Below, in pieces: positions 25,987-38,638 of a stretch of 64,000 nt of DNA. The position numbers and the translations under genes are program-made. The stretch is from Hydra vulgaris. Its lineage: Eukaryota > Cnidaria > Hydrozoa > Anthoathecata > Hydridae. The notes beneath the pieces were generated by a model. The model ran no database searches. It had not been told where the DNA came from and was given only the letters and a program-made list of their open reading frames with translations. How positions within the stretch are numbered: the first letter of the stretch is position 1; every line of letters begins with the position of its first letter. The stretch spans positions 19,128,501 through 19,192,500 of the forward strand of contig NC_088922.1 in the NCBI RefSeq assembly GCF_038396675.1, given 5' to 3'.

Positions 25987-28070
25987 TTATTTAAAAAAAA
26001 GTAGATGTTGTTTTACAATAAATTTCTTCTCATACAACTCAACTTTATTTTTAAGTTCTTTGTTCATCACTTTGTTAGCTTCTTCAAAATCATTTGTTGT
26101 TAAGAAGTAATCACCGTGGTGATTAATTGGAGTTGAAGGACTTATTTTACATAAGATGTCATCATCTGAATATACCATGCTATCTTTCTGATTAGGCCAT
26201 TGAAAACAATTTTTTCCAAAAGAAACACTTTTCATGCAGTCAATTAAAGTAAATCAAGCAAAATTAATAAAAAATAAAATGAAAACTAATCTTGTAAGAA
26301 GTCGAGTTAACAAAAAACTATTTTTCTCATATATACCAAAAATTAACTATTTATTAATTTAAAAAAAAAGAGTTGTTTTATCGGCAGAAACAGGTTTGCG
26401 GCATTTTTTCACGCAAAAAAACTCTTCACCGATTTTGTATTTTTTGGTTAACACGATCAAAAAACCAAAGACTTGCAACTAAAAGCTTCACAATGGTACC
26501 ACATTTTGTTTTAAGTTGGCAATGCTTCTTCCCAAACTCTGCGACACTTTTTGCACCGCTTGATGTCTTTGTCTTGTCTCGGTTTTTTTGAACGTTGCAC
26601 CTGCTGAGTTTCATCTGAAGCTTCACTGAAATGAATTTTGCGTTTCTTTAATTGCTTTGACTTTTTGGCTTCATTGTCTTGCTTTAGTTTCTTGAGCACC
26701 TCAGGTGTACTTAGACACTGGCCTTCAACTCTCGGTAAGCTGACTCTTTTGGGTTTTTTTGAGTTTCAATATGGTAGCGCTGTAAAATATTGTTCAAATT
26801 GCCTTCGAGTCTTTCTGTGAAGTGTTGCAACATTTGATACGTTTGAGCAGGAGTCACTAGTTTAATGAAATTTTCTTTTGTTAAGTTATTGTAATTTTTA
26901 GCTGCATGAAATTCTGTAAGTAACTTGCGCCAAACTCGTTTAACGTGAAAATACACACCTGTCTAACGGTTAAAGTATGTGGGACGAATGAGCAGGTAAA
27001 CATATCAGCCTGATGTTATTGTTAATGCAAATACGTGCAACACTGTAAGTAACATGTGTGACTTGTCCATCTAAGGCTAAAATGTGAATACCTGTAATTT
27101 AAAAAAATATTTGATTAGTTGATTAATTGATTAAACTACTCAATTTAAGTAGACCCAATTATCTGGAATTAATTTGATTGCCGGTGTGAATACTTTAGTG
27201 AGCCATTGAATAAATTGTTTCTCTTCAATCCAACCCGACTTGGATGTTGTAAATACGGTGTTTGGTGGTCCGCCTACACACCAGTCTTTGTACAGACGTG
27301 ATACTGATTTGTAAACTACGAATGGTGGCAGAATGGTAGCGTTGGTATGGTACCGGTAGCGTTGACACAATTACCGACTGTGTAATTAACTTTTTCGTTG
27401 TTACCAACCAACTTCAAAGGGCTTTCAGCACCAAGCCTGCAAATTATATGCTGTTTACCTTGATCGCCTGAAAATCCAATTGCGTCAAAATTCCACAAAT
27501 TGCACGCAGAGTTATTGTTGATATTTGCTTCAAGAAATTGCTTTTGAAGTGTATTGAAATAACTTGTTATTCTGTCTTCGGTATAAGAGGAAGTTCTGAG
27601 AGACAAAATACTGCCTGCTACTCTGACGCCTAATTTATGACTCCATCGTTTCGTGAAACCTTGATACCATTCTCTTTCTGGTATACCATTTGGAGGAAAC
27701 AGATGGCTTTGATTTGTAGATACCAAATATCCCCCAACTATTGCGATGACATCTGCGAAGGTTCTGCCGAAACTCAAATCGGCTAAACTGATAAGTACTG
27801 AAACAAGAACAAGTTCAAATGTTGAACTTAGGACAGTAGTTGTACCTCTATCATGTGATTGAACTTTGTTGTGCACAAGCTTGTGAAGAGTTGCCTTTGG
27901 TATATTGTATACCTCTGAAGCTTTACTACGTGATATTTCGCCTTTTTTGATTCTTCTACTGCAAATTGCAATTGCTCTTCATTGTAAGTTGTTTGCGTTT
28001 TATGAATATAAGTACGAGTTATTTTGTTTTAAAATTTTTGAGAAATAGCAAAGGCTGCCATATTTATTTA
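25987..28070 (-). pseudogene. Pogo/Tigger-like (DDE_1) transposase relic
   Basis: The minus-strand reading begins near 28000 with a psq-type helix-turn-helix (YNEEQLQFAVEE, then SRSKASEVYNIPKATLHKLV). It continues with GFTKRWSHKLGVRV, then WNFDAIGFSG (about 27480), NCVNATGTIPTLPF (about 27340), then SGWIEEKQFIQWLTK (about 27200). After an apparent intron of about 45 nt near 27092-27136 comes ILALDGQVTHVTY and LPAHSSHTL. It ends in KRVWRKLLTEFHAA (about 26930) and a basic tail with CKKCRRVW (about 26540). This is the domain order of DDE_1 transposases, which cut and paste pogo-like elements. The D of 'NxDE' is kept but its E reads A. Several frameshifts make it inactive. A further frame at 25987-26235 may be its last exon. 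Confidence 0.75.
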
Positions 28071-28454
28071 CGTTTTAAATAATTGATAACTATTAATTGT
28101 TTAACCGCGCTTATCTCAATGCATAAGTGTGAGCAATTAACATGTTCACTCTTCCCCCGAAAAACATTTAGATTGGTTTTTGCTCATAACTTTTTTTCGG
28201 AACAAGCAAATTCAATTTTGAAAAGAGAATCTTGATCGTCATAAAATTTTCTACAAAACAGTCCTTTTTGTTTAGCAAAATTTAAATTTTAGTTTTGGGA
28301 GCTTTGAAGTTAATTTTTAAGAAAAAAAACATTTTTTTTAATGAGGGTGAGAATTTTGAGATTTGCTAAGGCAAAATTAAATTATTTAAAATAATTTTTA
28401 AAAAATTAAAGCACAAAGTTCTCTACAAAACGGTTCCTTGCATTTTTTAAGATT

Positions 28455-29340
28455 TTTTGTTTTAGCTTTCAATAAATGCAAAAGAAACAAAATCGCTAAA
28501 CAGTTCACTTTTTTTTTGTTTACTCTTACCCCAATTTACTATATTGTTTCTTGGGACAGGCGTGATTTTAACCAATGCGGTTATAGAATTAGAAGGAACT
28601 TGCAAAGTTGCTTTAAACTTTTTAGTATAAACCTTTTTTACTTTATCTAAAAAAGAAGATTGTTCAGATCTTTTGTGCTGTTCTAAGTCCATTGGAAACA
28701 GTCCACTTAAAAAGGTGAAATCTAAAAAATGTTTACTTTTTGGAATCGAAAGTCTACTTATTTTAAATAAACTCTTCTAGGGGGTAGTACAAAATTTTAA
28801 ATAAATTCTTTTAGGGGTAGTACAAAACTTTTTAGAAAGTAGTACAAAATTTTTTTGTGAGGCTTTCCATTTTCTGGCAAGTCCTATTTTATATTTTGTG
28901 CACTTAAATGTGTTGCATAAAAATTGCTTTGTATATTTATTATGATCGATAAATGCCAAAGTTACAAATTGACTTGTTGCATCACTGTTTTTAGACGTTT
29001 CTACAAGATTTTCAATTTCATCTGGAATCTCTGTTTCGGCATTTTCATCACTTTCAAGCACTTTTAAAAACTCTTCCGATTGACCAGGCGCAATAAATTC
29101 TGCAAATTTTTTTCTGAAGGTTTCTTCCATACGTTTATATTTCTTTCGCATTTGTTGCTTTGTGGATTCATTGATAAGCTCAAGTTTTCTTTTAAACTGA
29201 AACTTAATTGGACTGGTCCCAAGATGCACTGTGATATTTTCTCTATTTTCATTTGAAGTTTTTCTTGATTTTGTAAAAACTCATCTCGTATAAAATCAAT
29301 ATCAGTATCTGTTGATGTAGATTCGTGTTAAGTTATTATT
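28455..29340 (-). pseudogene. Decayed ORF of unknown, possibly transposon-associated, family
   Basis: The minus-strand reading starts near 29330 with STSTDTDIDFIRDEFLQNQ and, after one frameshift near 29210, continues LGTSPIKFQFKRKLELINES, KKFAEFIAPGQSEEFLKVL and FNT-like FKCTKYKIGLARKWKAS. The 'xSPIK' followed by 'PGxS' and a short 'LTL...YxixxARK' block resembles a protein type recurrent in cnidarian and fish repeats, but I cannot name the family. A second open piece lies at 28462-28692. Three copies of GTAGTACAAAA lie at 28779-28850. Confidence 0.35.
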
Positions 29341-30244
29341 TTTGTTTTTTTATTCATTGTCTCGGAATAGTATGACAATTCGATGACAATTGCATATAAT
29401 TGAACCGATTGGAATGTATGAACTATAATGGGAAGATATTTGAAGTGTCATGATATAAGTGCGGGTTGCCCTAATAATGCTTTCTTTCCTGTTTGTACTT
29501 TGTGATTAAGGTGCATACATTTTTTTCCTTATTTCCATCCTATTGTGCTGCGATGAAACGCATATATTTTTTCTGTATTGTTAAAATTTCTGTTTAAACG
29601 ATTTTCAATTAGAGATTTTTCGTTTCAATCACTTGCTAGCTCATAGCTCTTTAAGACCTTAAAATAATTTCATTATTTTACAACCTTCTTTATTTTGATT
29701 CAAAAACTAATCAATAAAAACAAATTATTAGGATTTACAAGTTACAGTTACAAATCTATTTAATCACGAGTTTTTACAAAGAAATAGTATAATATTTTTA
29801 GTGAGTTGAATTGTTTCAAACATTTCATCTACATTTGAATTAGTTTGCATGTAAGGTCCACAATTATTCCGTTCAATGCAACAACACGTGTCGTAAGAAA
29901 TATTTTTTGAAGATAATCAAAATGTCTTTAAAAAATAAAAAATCTTAACAAACTATAAATACGCAAAAGAGATTTATTATAATATAAAATAATCATACTC
30001 AAAATCATACTAGGGAAACATATTCAGAGTAAAATACATACTCAAAAAATTTGAAAGAGTAGCAAGGAAACATACTGAATTCAAGCGCTTATAAACAAAT
30101 ATAGATGCACCAAGAAAATATTTACACTATTTATATGTTATTTTTTTTGAACTATTGCAATACCCCATAAGTATTTTTTATAAATCTAGTAGATTAAAGG
30201 TCAATACAAGTTTTTTTAAATTGAATTTTATAGTGAACCCAGGG
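29341..30244. other. AT-rich, no feature seen
   Basis: No gene or repeat was recognised in this stretch. Confidence 0.5.
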
Positions 30245-30664
30245 CTTTAACCATCATCATGTCACAATCAGTGCATCAAAAGAATAAAATTTCGTTTTTG
30301 AGTTCAATTTTGCGACTAAGCCTTTGCTTCCCCATGTGTTTTTTTATACTTTTAGGTATTTAACTAGATAAAGATTTATAATAACAAAAAAAAACTGTAG
30401 GATAATCGCGGCTTTTAATGGAAATGAAGATCAAAAATGACAAAAAAAATCATTATTTGCGTATTTTGAAGCATGATATTTAGTCAAAGAAAAAAAATTT
30501 CTTTACCAATTTTATTAATTTTGGTCTGAACTAGCCAATAAATGATAATCTAGTAGAATACTCGTTATAAAGTAATTATTTTGCTTTTTTTTTCGAGTTT
30601 AAAAATGCCTTTGACACCATTAAGTCAATATTTTTAAAAGTTTAGTCAAACTTTTTTATGATTA
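30245..30664 (-). repeat. Dispersed repeat X, copy 2 (inverted relative to copy 1)
   Basis: Reverse complement of 14290-14715, with shared words TTTGGTCTGAACTAGCCAAT, GCATGATATTTAGTC and CTTTGCTTCCCCAT. The two copies are about 15.5 kb apart in opposite orientation. Confidence 0.8.
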
Positions 30665-30805
30665 GAAACAATTATTTCGTCATTTATAAACATTTTACAG
30701 AGATCTTGTTGAACTATTTTTATCAATAAAATTTAAATAAAATAAAAAATTAATAACGACAGGAGCAAGTAGAAGGCAGAAGTCTTGTCACCAAGCCCCT
30801 ATAGT
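30665..30805 (-). mobile_element. CR1/L2-like LINE 3' tail (solo), tail 3
   Basis: Read on the minus strand: GGGGCTTGGTGACAAGAC, CTTCTACTTGCTCCTGTC, then AT-rich sequence ending AATGACGAAATAATTG. It matches the tails at 8.8, 41.5 and 58.1 kb. No coding sequence follows upstream, so it is a severely 5'-truncated copy. It abuts dispersed repeat X. Confidence 0.7.
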
Positions 30806-30958
30806 AAGCATAAAATATTTTTTACAAATTTCTCATTATATAAATTTACAAATACTCGTTATGTAAAACAAGTTAATACATAATTTCAACAAGAATACGA
30901 CAAATTGCAAAAAATTAAATAAATACATACGGTAAGAAATATTACAAGATTTTTTGAC

Positions 30959-31028
30959 TTCAAATTTCAAGTTCGTTTCTTGCATCCACCCTAAAGGTGG
31001 AATGCAAGAAGCGAACTTGAAATTTGAA
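30959..31028. repeat. Near-perfect hairpin, 32-bp arms
   Basis: TTCAAATTTCAAGTTCGTTT to CCACC is matched by GGTGG to ACTTGAAATTTGAA, with one mismatch, one 1-nt bulge and a 5-nt loop. Confidence 0.93.
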
Positions 31029-31194
31029 ATTAATATTTCGAAGTGCGACTGTACTGTTTTTTTAAACATAGTTGCTGCATTTCAAAGCACGCTTCTTTTC
31101 AATTTAAAATGAGTTTTAAAATTACATTTTTTTTCATTTCCAAATGCTTTTGTATCATTTTTTAAACCTCGCATTAAAAGTCGTATTTTGAATC

Positions 31195-31280
31195 ATATGA
31201 ATGGGCAGTTGAATCATTAATAACACTGATAGCATTTCTTTTTCATCAATAACACTGATAACATTTCTTTTGTTTTTCAT
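31195..31280. repeat. Tandem duplication, about 38-bp period
   Basis: AATAACACTGATAGCATTTC recurs as AATAACACTGATAACATTTC about 37 bases later, with CATTAATAA-type flanks. Confidence 0.7.
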
Positions 31281-32095
31281 TAATAAAATACATTTTACGT
31301 AAGTCTGCAAAACAAAATTCACAAAATAAAAAACATTATTAAGATGCACGTAAAAAAATATTATTAGAACGCAGTTAATGATGCAAGTGGATAGTAATTT
31401 TTAGATGTTTTTGAGATATTGTTTTTTGTGTTTTTTTTTGGTTTTTAGAGAATATTGTTGTAATTAAAAAGTTGAGTAACATTTTTTGCAAAAAATCTTT
31501 TCATATTTGTATCTCCCGCAAAAAAAAAAGGTGCTTATTATGTTTAATCATTTGAGACAAAAAAATTCTTAAAATCATTATTTAAAAAGTTATTAAGAAA
31601 ATTAACTTGTTTACCATACGGCGGTCGATACAATGAGGAGATTTAAAAAGATTTGTCGGAAGTATGTAAAACTTCAATATGGTTCGATTGCATTATATTT
31701 CGATTAATAATATTTCGATTTTGATTAATAATGATTCGATTTGGAAAATGTGTTTTTTTTTAATAAAATAGTTGGATTTTATCGTTTGTTTTAATGCTGA
31801 TAAATTTTTAATGCTTATAATGCTAGTTTAAAATGTTTTAATCATGCATATTGTCACTCCACATTGTTTACAGCGCCGAATACACTACTGTTATTATTTT
31901 TAAATTTTATTAAAAACTAGTATATCATTTGCTCAAACATATAAAAATGTAATGTTTTTTATAAGTATATGGTAGATTTGAGTAATATGAGCACCTTGGT
32001 AACATGAGCTTAACATAAGATTTCTAAGATGTAAGCAGTGAAGTTAAAGTTGCTTTGCATTTATCGATCCTGTTATCACCACTATATGTTTTTTT
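31281..32095. other. AT-rich, no feature seen
   Basis: Nothing was recognised. Confidence 0.5.
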
Positions 32096-32109
32096 TTTTT
32101 TTTTTAATC

Positions 32110-32280
32110 ATTCACCTCCTCAAGGCCGAGAAGGCCACTACAGTCGAGGAGGTTTTTTTGTGGTTACAACTCTCTCTCAACTCAATTACTCCGAAACACG
32201 AACCTCGACGAACAAGGCCGCTGCGCGAAGAAACAAGTTGAGCGCGTTACTACCAGGGACTTTTTGTGGGGGAGGGAAGG
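32110..32280. other. GC-richer patch of unknown origin
   Basis: Contains an interrupted stem (CACCTCCTC...GAGGAGG with inner GGCC...GGCC) at 32111-32152, then CTCCGAAACACGAACCTCGA and GCTGCGCGAAG. Composition differs from the flanks. It is possibly a structured 5' or 3' part of a retroelement or a SINE-like fragment. No family is recognised. Confidence 0.35.
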
Positions 32281-32844
32281 ATATTGAAATATTTTTGTAT
32301 TTTGTACCACATTTGCGTCTCCTAAAAAAAAAAAGTACTTAATTTTTTAGATATTTTAGGAATTTTTTTTTTTTTATACATGTTTATTTTACAACTACAA
32401 AATATTTACAAGTAACCAATCACAGATTTACAAGTAACCAATCACAGATTGGCGGTAAAGATATACAAATACAAATATCATAAACGTAAAGTTCAAAATA
32501 TACGAAGTAAATAAAAATACAGTTGCATTCAACTCCGAGGCCTGATTAAAATTAATACCAAATACAACAATATAATAACGCAAAATATAATCCGAGAAAT
32601 ATATCTCTATATTCTTCCAATTTAAATAAAAAATACAATAAATAAAAATTATTTACTACATTTCATGATAATGTTTGTTTATAAATATGATATAAAGGAA
32701 ATTTGTAAAAGGTTGATAAAAAGAATTACTTGTTTGGGGAGAGAAAATGCACCACCGATTCCGACCCCCCTCCTCCCTCCTCCTGGATCTGTCAATTTAA
32801 AGGTTTGAGGAAATAAAAAGTTGAAAAATAACGAATTATTATTT

Positions 32845-32879
<35 letters not shown>

Positions 32880-32880
32880 G
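32845..32880. repeat. (GTT)n microsatellite
   Basis: About 12 uninterrupted GTT units. Confidence 0.95.
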
Positions 32881-33211
32881 CGTAAAACAGTGAAGTATTG
32901 TTGCAATGAAAAGTTGCTTAAAATTTGATCTTTTAATCGAAAATTTTGATTTATATTCATTATATTCTACAAATTAGTTCTAATTGTCAGGTTGGTATTT
33001 TTTTACCTAATGTTAGTTTTTCGACCTAATTTAAAGTTAAAGTGCTGCTTTTTGTAAAAGCTTGGCGTTTTTAAGGAAAATTTTCGGATGTCCAAATATC
33101 TAAATGGATTATGAGTAGTGATCCCTAAAAAATATTTTTTCGCAAAAATATTGAATCTAGCATAATTATTATAATATTCTAATTTTTGCTTAAGTTTATA
33201 ATAATACACTG

Positions 33212-35900
33212 ATCTATAAGATGCATAGATTGTTTCTATTAATATAATTTTTATTCAAATCAATCATTAAAAATCAAACTGATTTTCGATGATTTGTTTG
33301 AATTAAGAGTTTATATAAATTCTAGTACTTATTACATAAAAAGAATTTATTTTTTTAACAATTAATCATTAGATTAGTTTGAGCTTGAAACGAGTATTGC
33401 TTGATAAAGAAGTCATTAGCTGTCGTTTTAAATTATTTGAAAAGAAGCAAAAGCTGCTTAATGGTTGTGAGTAACAGTTTAATTATTTTATCTGAAACAA
33501 ACAAAAAAAATGTTTTTTCGTTTGTTTTTATTTACGATCAAGATTACAAATATTTATTTGAGTGAGATGAACTGGACTTCAAGTAATAACTGGAGTGAGA
33601 TGAACTCAACTTTAGTAAAATTATTTGTTGATTCCTCAGCAAACTCTTCTTTAACTCAAAACGATGTAAACCACACAGCACATTTTAATATTACTGAAGA
33701 AAATTATTTTTCCGGTATGACTTTAGATCAAGTTTGTCAACTTTTTGAAGTTAACAGTGAGAATTGTTCGTGTTCGAATCCCAGTTTTGATTTTTTTTGT
33801 AATGACCAATCTGAACAAGGTGAAATAACATTCACATGTGATACTGTTTCAAATAAAGTAACAGGTATTTCAAATTTAATATCATCTGTGTTCGCTTTGA
33901 TTGGTAATGGGTTTGTAGTCGGTTTCGGAATATGCAGTTGGAAAGATCTCTCAATATTTCGGCAATTAATTTTAGGTTTGGCTATTTCCGATTTAATATT
34001 TGCAATTATAGAATTTATATTAAGCATTCCTAGAATATGGACATGTCATTGGTTGTACGGTTTATTAATGTGTAAAGTTCTTTCTGCTGTACTGGCTGCA
34101 AGTGCAAACATTGCAGTGGGATTCATAGTCATTGTTGCTGTTGATAGGTACATCGGCATTGTACACATATTTAGTAAAACTTTAAATCAAACTTTATTAA
34201 GAGTCATTGTAATCATAAACGTTGTGGCAGGAATATTATCTGTTCTTCCACCATTGTTGGTTCTTCAAGTTACCAATTTTGAAACATGCGAAGAAAACTG
34301 GAGCAGTAGAAAATCTAGTGTTTACACAATGGTTCTGTTTTTTGTTTATTATCTCATACCCGTAATTGCACTTATTGTTTTATATTGTATAATTATTGCT
34401 TGGTTAAAAAAAGCTTACTTAAAGTGCAAAGCGTTAAATAATGCTCAAAAAATATCGCGTTTGAAAAAAAACAAAAGAACTTTAGTTATGCTGATTTCAA
34501 TCTTGGCCTGTTTTACAGTATTAGTTCTTCCGAATCGAGCTGTTTGGATTATAAAAGATTTTTACAGTTTGAGCAATATTAACGATAACAATTTATTCCG
34601 TTTTTTAAAGATAATATTGGAGATTTCGTACGGACTCCATGCTGCAGTGAATCCCATTATTTATTCGGTTGTAGATCCTAGGTTTCAATTTCAAATGAAA
34701 AGTTTTTTCAACTTTTTATCTAAATATCCTAAGCATGAAGATCCTAAACCTTCAAGTGACTTGCGATCAACAACACATCACATAGACGAGGTGACAGTCG
34801 CATCGACAATTTAAATGAAGGTTGTAAATAATCATTAACTAGTTTTTATTTTAAGGCTTTTTTTAGCGTGTTATATTTTCAATAAAAAATTACTATTTTT
34901 GAAGATTTTAATATAAATTCTTTTAAGACCCAGGTTAACTTTAGAAAAAACCTTTTTTTTTGATAAAATTAGATACCCGTTTAATGTTCAAGGTCTTGAG
35001 CAGTTATTAAATATGTTTTTTTTTAAAAAAAAACAAATTTAGGAATTATTTGAAATATAGTGTTGTTTTATTATATAAAAAATATTACATAAAAATTATA
35101 AATTATATAAAATATATTACATGAAAAAAAGATACCAATATGTTTATTCTCTTTCTAATGTACAGTACAATAAAAAATTTTCAAATAATTAATCATTCTA
35201 TGTATATAAGATATTATTTTTTTTTTTAATAATCAAATTTGCCCTGGTCATGCAAGCCAGGTACAAAATGCGGTTTTCTTGGATTTTTATTTAAACTGCG
35301 CTTAGTTCTTACCACGTGTACTGTAAGTTAGGCGTACGCGCGTTTCTATATTTTCCGGTTTGCAATCATGCGTTTTTTTAAAAAGAGGAAAATGATTTTT
35401 AAATTAGTAGGTTTAACTGAAAAATACACTTTTAGTTTTTGTGTGTGAACAAATTATAAAGAATGTTAAACTTTAACTTTGTTTTTTTTTTAAAAAATAA
35501 GAAAGAAATTGTAACAACTTGTATTTAAACTTAGAAAACAAAAAGCAACTATACACCTTCATAAAGTTTAAATTAACTTGCAACTGCCCCATTGATTTAC
35601 GTAATGCTATTGAAAAAAAAATTTTTAGCAAGTGAAAATAACGTGAAATGTCAGCTTTGAGACAACTTGGAAACAAATCTAAAGGACGATTGAGCATTGA
35701 TCTGTTGAAATCTTTGCGTGTTTATGAAGATAAGTTATTAAAAAAATGTAAAATAATTTCCCAAAAAAGATTTCATTTTTGAAAGTTTTGTAATTTTTTT
35801 AATGAGAAACAATTTTAAAAAAATTCTAAAGTTGTTGACAAGTATATCTATAATATAAATATTTACCAATTAATGTTAAGCCTTATTATATTTTTATCTT
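33212..35900 (+). repeat. Segmental duplication, copy B (contains GPCR B)
   Basis: Same order and orientation as copy A at 1335-3960. Homology covers about 300 bp upstream of the receptor, the receptor, and downstream blocks at about 34815-35200 and 35700-35880. The 35221-35700 interval is not shared with copy A. Confidence 0.8.
33510..34814 (+). CDS. Class A (rhodopsin-like) G-protein-coupled receptor, copy B
   Basis: Single-exon, 434 residues, very similar to copy A throughout except the last 25 residues. Start MFFRL at 33510 aligns with copy A's chosen start. A likely signal peptide (1-18) and an N-terminus rich in glycosylation sequons and cysteines precede seven hydrophobic segments. 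Hallmarks are GN (132-133), LAISD (D161), C188 and C260, DRY at 212-214, P284 in TM5, LPN (340-342) and NPIIY at 381-385. As in copy A, the TM4 tryptophan and the CWxP tryptophan are missing. Many substitutions are conservative and the frame is intact, which suggests both copies are under constraint. The ligand is unknown. Confidence 0.92.
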   Translation: MFFRLFLFTIKITNIYLSEMNWTSSNNWSEMNSTLVKLFVDSSANSSLTQNDVNHTAHFNITEENYFSGMTLDQVCQLFEVNSENCSCSNPSFDFFCNDQSEQGEITFTCDTVSNKVTGISNLISSVFALIGNGFVVGFGICSWKDLSIFRQLILGLAISDLIFAIIEFILSIPRIWTCHWLYGLLMCKVLSAVLAASANIAVGFIVIVAVDRYIGIVHIFSKTLNQTLLRVIVIINVVAGILSVLPPLLVLQVTNFETCEENWSSRKSSVYTMVLFFVYYLIPVIALIVLYCIIIAWLKKAYLKCKALNNAQKISRLKKNKRTLVMLISILACFTVLVLPNRAVWIIKDFYSLSNINDNNLFRFLKIILEISYGLHAAVNPIIYSVVDPRFQFQMKSFFNFLSKYPKHEDPKPSSDLRSTTHHIDEVTVASTI

Positions 35901-36320
35901 TGACTGAATAAAGACTTAACAATTATCTTAGATTGTTAAAACAAAGCTCTGATGTATAAAAAATTTCTTTTATCTTTTTTTACCACTATACAAACATTTT
36001 TGCGTAATTCACTGATTTTTTAACTATTCTAATATTCGCAAATACTTAATTAATAAAATTTGAAAAAGTATCACAAAGTGAAACTCTTTCAAATTACATT
36101 AATTAAGTGCAGAGACAATTTAAAAAATTCCCTGCGCTGCATATAAGGTAAGATTTTGAAGTGTTTTGCACAGATTATTTCAAATAGTCACCAAAACGTA
36201 GTCAAATTTCCTCATTAACACCATAGATACAAGTTTTTATTTTGGTATTAAATCATTTAGTAGCAGCCCATTTTCAAATTTCTTTCAGATAACTACTCAT
36301 TATACTACTTAAAGATTTAT
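35901..36320. other. AT-rich, no feature seen
   Basis: Nothing was recognised. Confidence 0.5.
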
Positions 36321-36388
36321 CACATTACCTCCACGTGGAGGGAATGTGTAGTAGCACATTACCTCCAAGGGGAGGGTATGTGTAGTAG
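36321..36388. repeat. 34-bp tandem duplication with internal palindrome
   Basis: Two units start CACATTACCTCC and end GTGTAGTAG. In the first, CCTCCACGTGGAGG is a perfect palindrome. Confidence 0.9.
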
Positions 36389-36525
36389 CACCACTTAAAT
36401 CTTATCAGATTTTCTTGCTTTTTGTGAAACATTTAAATTCGGCAGTTTTATCTTTGGATCATAACGTTGATGACTGTTACCCTTTGATTCAAACAAATCT
36501 CAATAGCCAAAATATACTGGTCTGG

Positions 36526-36577
36526 GAATATACTTACGCATAAATTTATATATGGAAATTTATGCGTAAGTATATTC
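36526..36577. repeat. Perfect palindrome, 22-bp arms
   Basis: GAATATACTTACGCATAAAT at 36526 and its exact complement ending at 36577, with an 8-nt centre. Confidence 0.95.
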
Positions 36578-37659
36578 TTCAATCCTCTTACTATTTTTAT
36601 GTTTTATCTCTTATTTTTCTATTTACTTTCATTTAATTAATCACCTTTTTTATTTGTTTTTTATTGTTCACCTTCTTCCCAAGACTGCACTCATTTTGAA
36701 GTTGATTCTGATTAAATGTAGTAAGCCTTTTTTCATTAGTGCTCAGCTAATATTATTTTTATGGATGAGTTTAATAGTCATCACATTGATTGCTAGTTCA
36801 ACTGACTGCTGACTCTATAGCTCTACAGTTTTTATCTTTCTCAACTCGTTAATTTTATGACTTGTTTCATAGAAAATCCTGATAACTTTCCTCCGCTCCT
36901 TGGTTTTTGTCTTGACTCTGACTTTTGTGCTCAGTTTTTTCTTATTCTTCTTTAGTTGATTCAAATTATGCAATGATCTTACTCAACTTTTACTTCCTTA
37001 AAATCAGATGCCTAACTACTACCTAAAATTATCAAGTACTTATTTTACAATTTTTACTACGATGATCCAAGGGTTAGTATCTTTTGGTTGATCGATGGTC
37101 CTAGGGTATGTATCTCTCCTGTCTTCTTAAAAGTGCGCTTTCTTCATAATCTCCTGGATTCAGACAAGATTGGAAAATTTCATTTCTTTTTGTCGCTTTT
37201 AAGTAAAGTTGCACTGAATCCCATAGTTTTCTTCTTCTAGTAGAGTTTGTCTTTATAACCTTCTGTCGCATTTAGTTTCTCTGACTATTTTACAAAATGA
37301 TTAAAACCAAAGTTAAAACTGAAGTTTCAAAAAGTTACAAGTTTGTTGCGCATGTTATCTAATAAAGTTGAAAAAATTACAAAACTAGTGCATTAAAAAA
37401 AAAGAAATTTAAACGAAAATCTTTAAATCATTGGGTTGTACGTATCTTATGTTTAACGATATTTGGAATCTTCAGTGCAGTTGCAAGTACGGGAGTTTTT
37501 ATACTTCAAAATTAAAGAAAAAATTCATAACTAAATTCCAGTATATTGTTGTAAAAACACTTAGACATACAATAGTTTATTTTATTTTCAGAAAAAATGA
37601 AAAAATTTTGTATTATTCAATTATCTCTGCACAGCAAAATCCACGATTCTTGTTTTAAG
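36578..37659. other. AT-rich, no feature seen
   Basis: No gene was recognised. A 75-codon plus frame at 37431-37658 matches nothing known. Confidence 0.45.
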
Positions 37660-37669
37660 CAAAAAAAAG

Positions 37670-37970
37670 TCTTAAAACAAGAAAAAAAAGACTTGTCTGC
37701 CACGTAAGAATATTTTTTCTTTTTTCAAGAATTTTTATCCTTAAAATAAATATTTTTTTTCTTGAATATTTTTTTTTTTCTAGTTTCAAGAATTTTTATT
37801 CTTAAAACAAAATTTTTTTTTCTTGTTTCAAGAATATTTTTACTCAAATAAAGATTTTTCTTGTTTTAAGATTTATTTTTATTAATAAGAACATTTTTCT
37901 TATTTCAAGGACATTTTTGCTTAAAATAAGATTCTATTTTCTTTGTAAAACAATATTACAAGATTATTTT
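37670..37970. repeat. Degenerate tandem repeat (TTTCAAGAATTTTTATTCTTA type)
   Basis: Seven or so variants of TTTCTTG, TTTCAAGAAT and TTTTT.CTTAAAATAA recur with a period of about 45 bp. Sense and antisense forms of CTTGTTTTAAG alternate, so the region is also weakly self-complementary. Confidence 0.65.
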
Positions 37971-37985
37971 TTCTATAATTTTTTC

Positions 37986-38040
37986 TTTTATATCATCCTA
38001 ATTTTAAAATGAAACATTTTGAAATTAGGATGATATAAAA
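37986..38040. repeat. Near-perfect palindrome, 19-bp arms
   Basis: TTTTATATCATCCTAATTT (37986-38004) and its exact complement (38022-38040). The loop itself contains AAAATG...CATTTT. Confidence 0.93.
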
Positions 38041-38173
38041 TAAGAATATTCAAAAGGTATTTATACATTTAAACAACTCTCATCGTGGAAATAAAACTTG
38101 TTGTTCTTTGGAATGTCCAGTTATTGTTAATGCTTGTAGCGGCAATACTCCTCCCATAGGCTACTTATTTGAC

Positions 38174-38406
38174 TCAAACAAGTTTCTGTTGACCCTTTAT
38201 CTTTAAATAAAATATAATGTAAGTGTAAAATATAATATAAATTGTGTATGCCGTCATGACATGGGCGCCATAATCCATGTCCATTACATAGTGTATTCCA
38301 ATAAGTCCAATCACGGCGTCAGAAAATGAAAAACTTCGTAAAATAATCTTTTTGCCACGCATAACGATTGCCTCGTCTTTATCGTCTGTTATGATAAGGA
38401 TTTTAT
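38174..38406 (-). pseudogene. C-terminal coding exon of an uncharacterised protein
   Basis: A splice-acceptor-like TTTATTTTCAG ends at 38407 on the minus strand. An open exon follows with KILIITDDKDEAIVMRGKK, then ILRSFSFSDAVIGLIGIHYV and MDMDYG, ending in a stop at 38174. The pattern (charged strand, short gap, hydrophobic 'AVxxLxxxYVxDxDYxxxV') is similar to the last exon of the fragment at 60303-60590. It also resembles the C-terminus of a large animal family of SAM-domain-associated proteins. No upstream exon was found, because a (TA)n array and repeats follow. It is probably a gene or transposon-carried fragment. Confidence 0.4.
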
Positions 38407-38515
38407 CTGAAAATAAATTTAACAAACTCAAATCTATGTTTAATATAAGGCTTCCTAAAATTTAACATTAACATCTTTCATATCCTAAAATCTTATAAAT
38501 CCTTACTTTGATATA

Positions 38516-38638
<123 letters not shown>
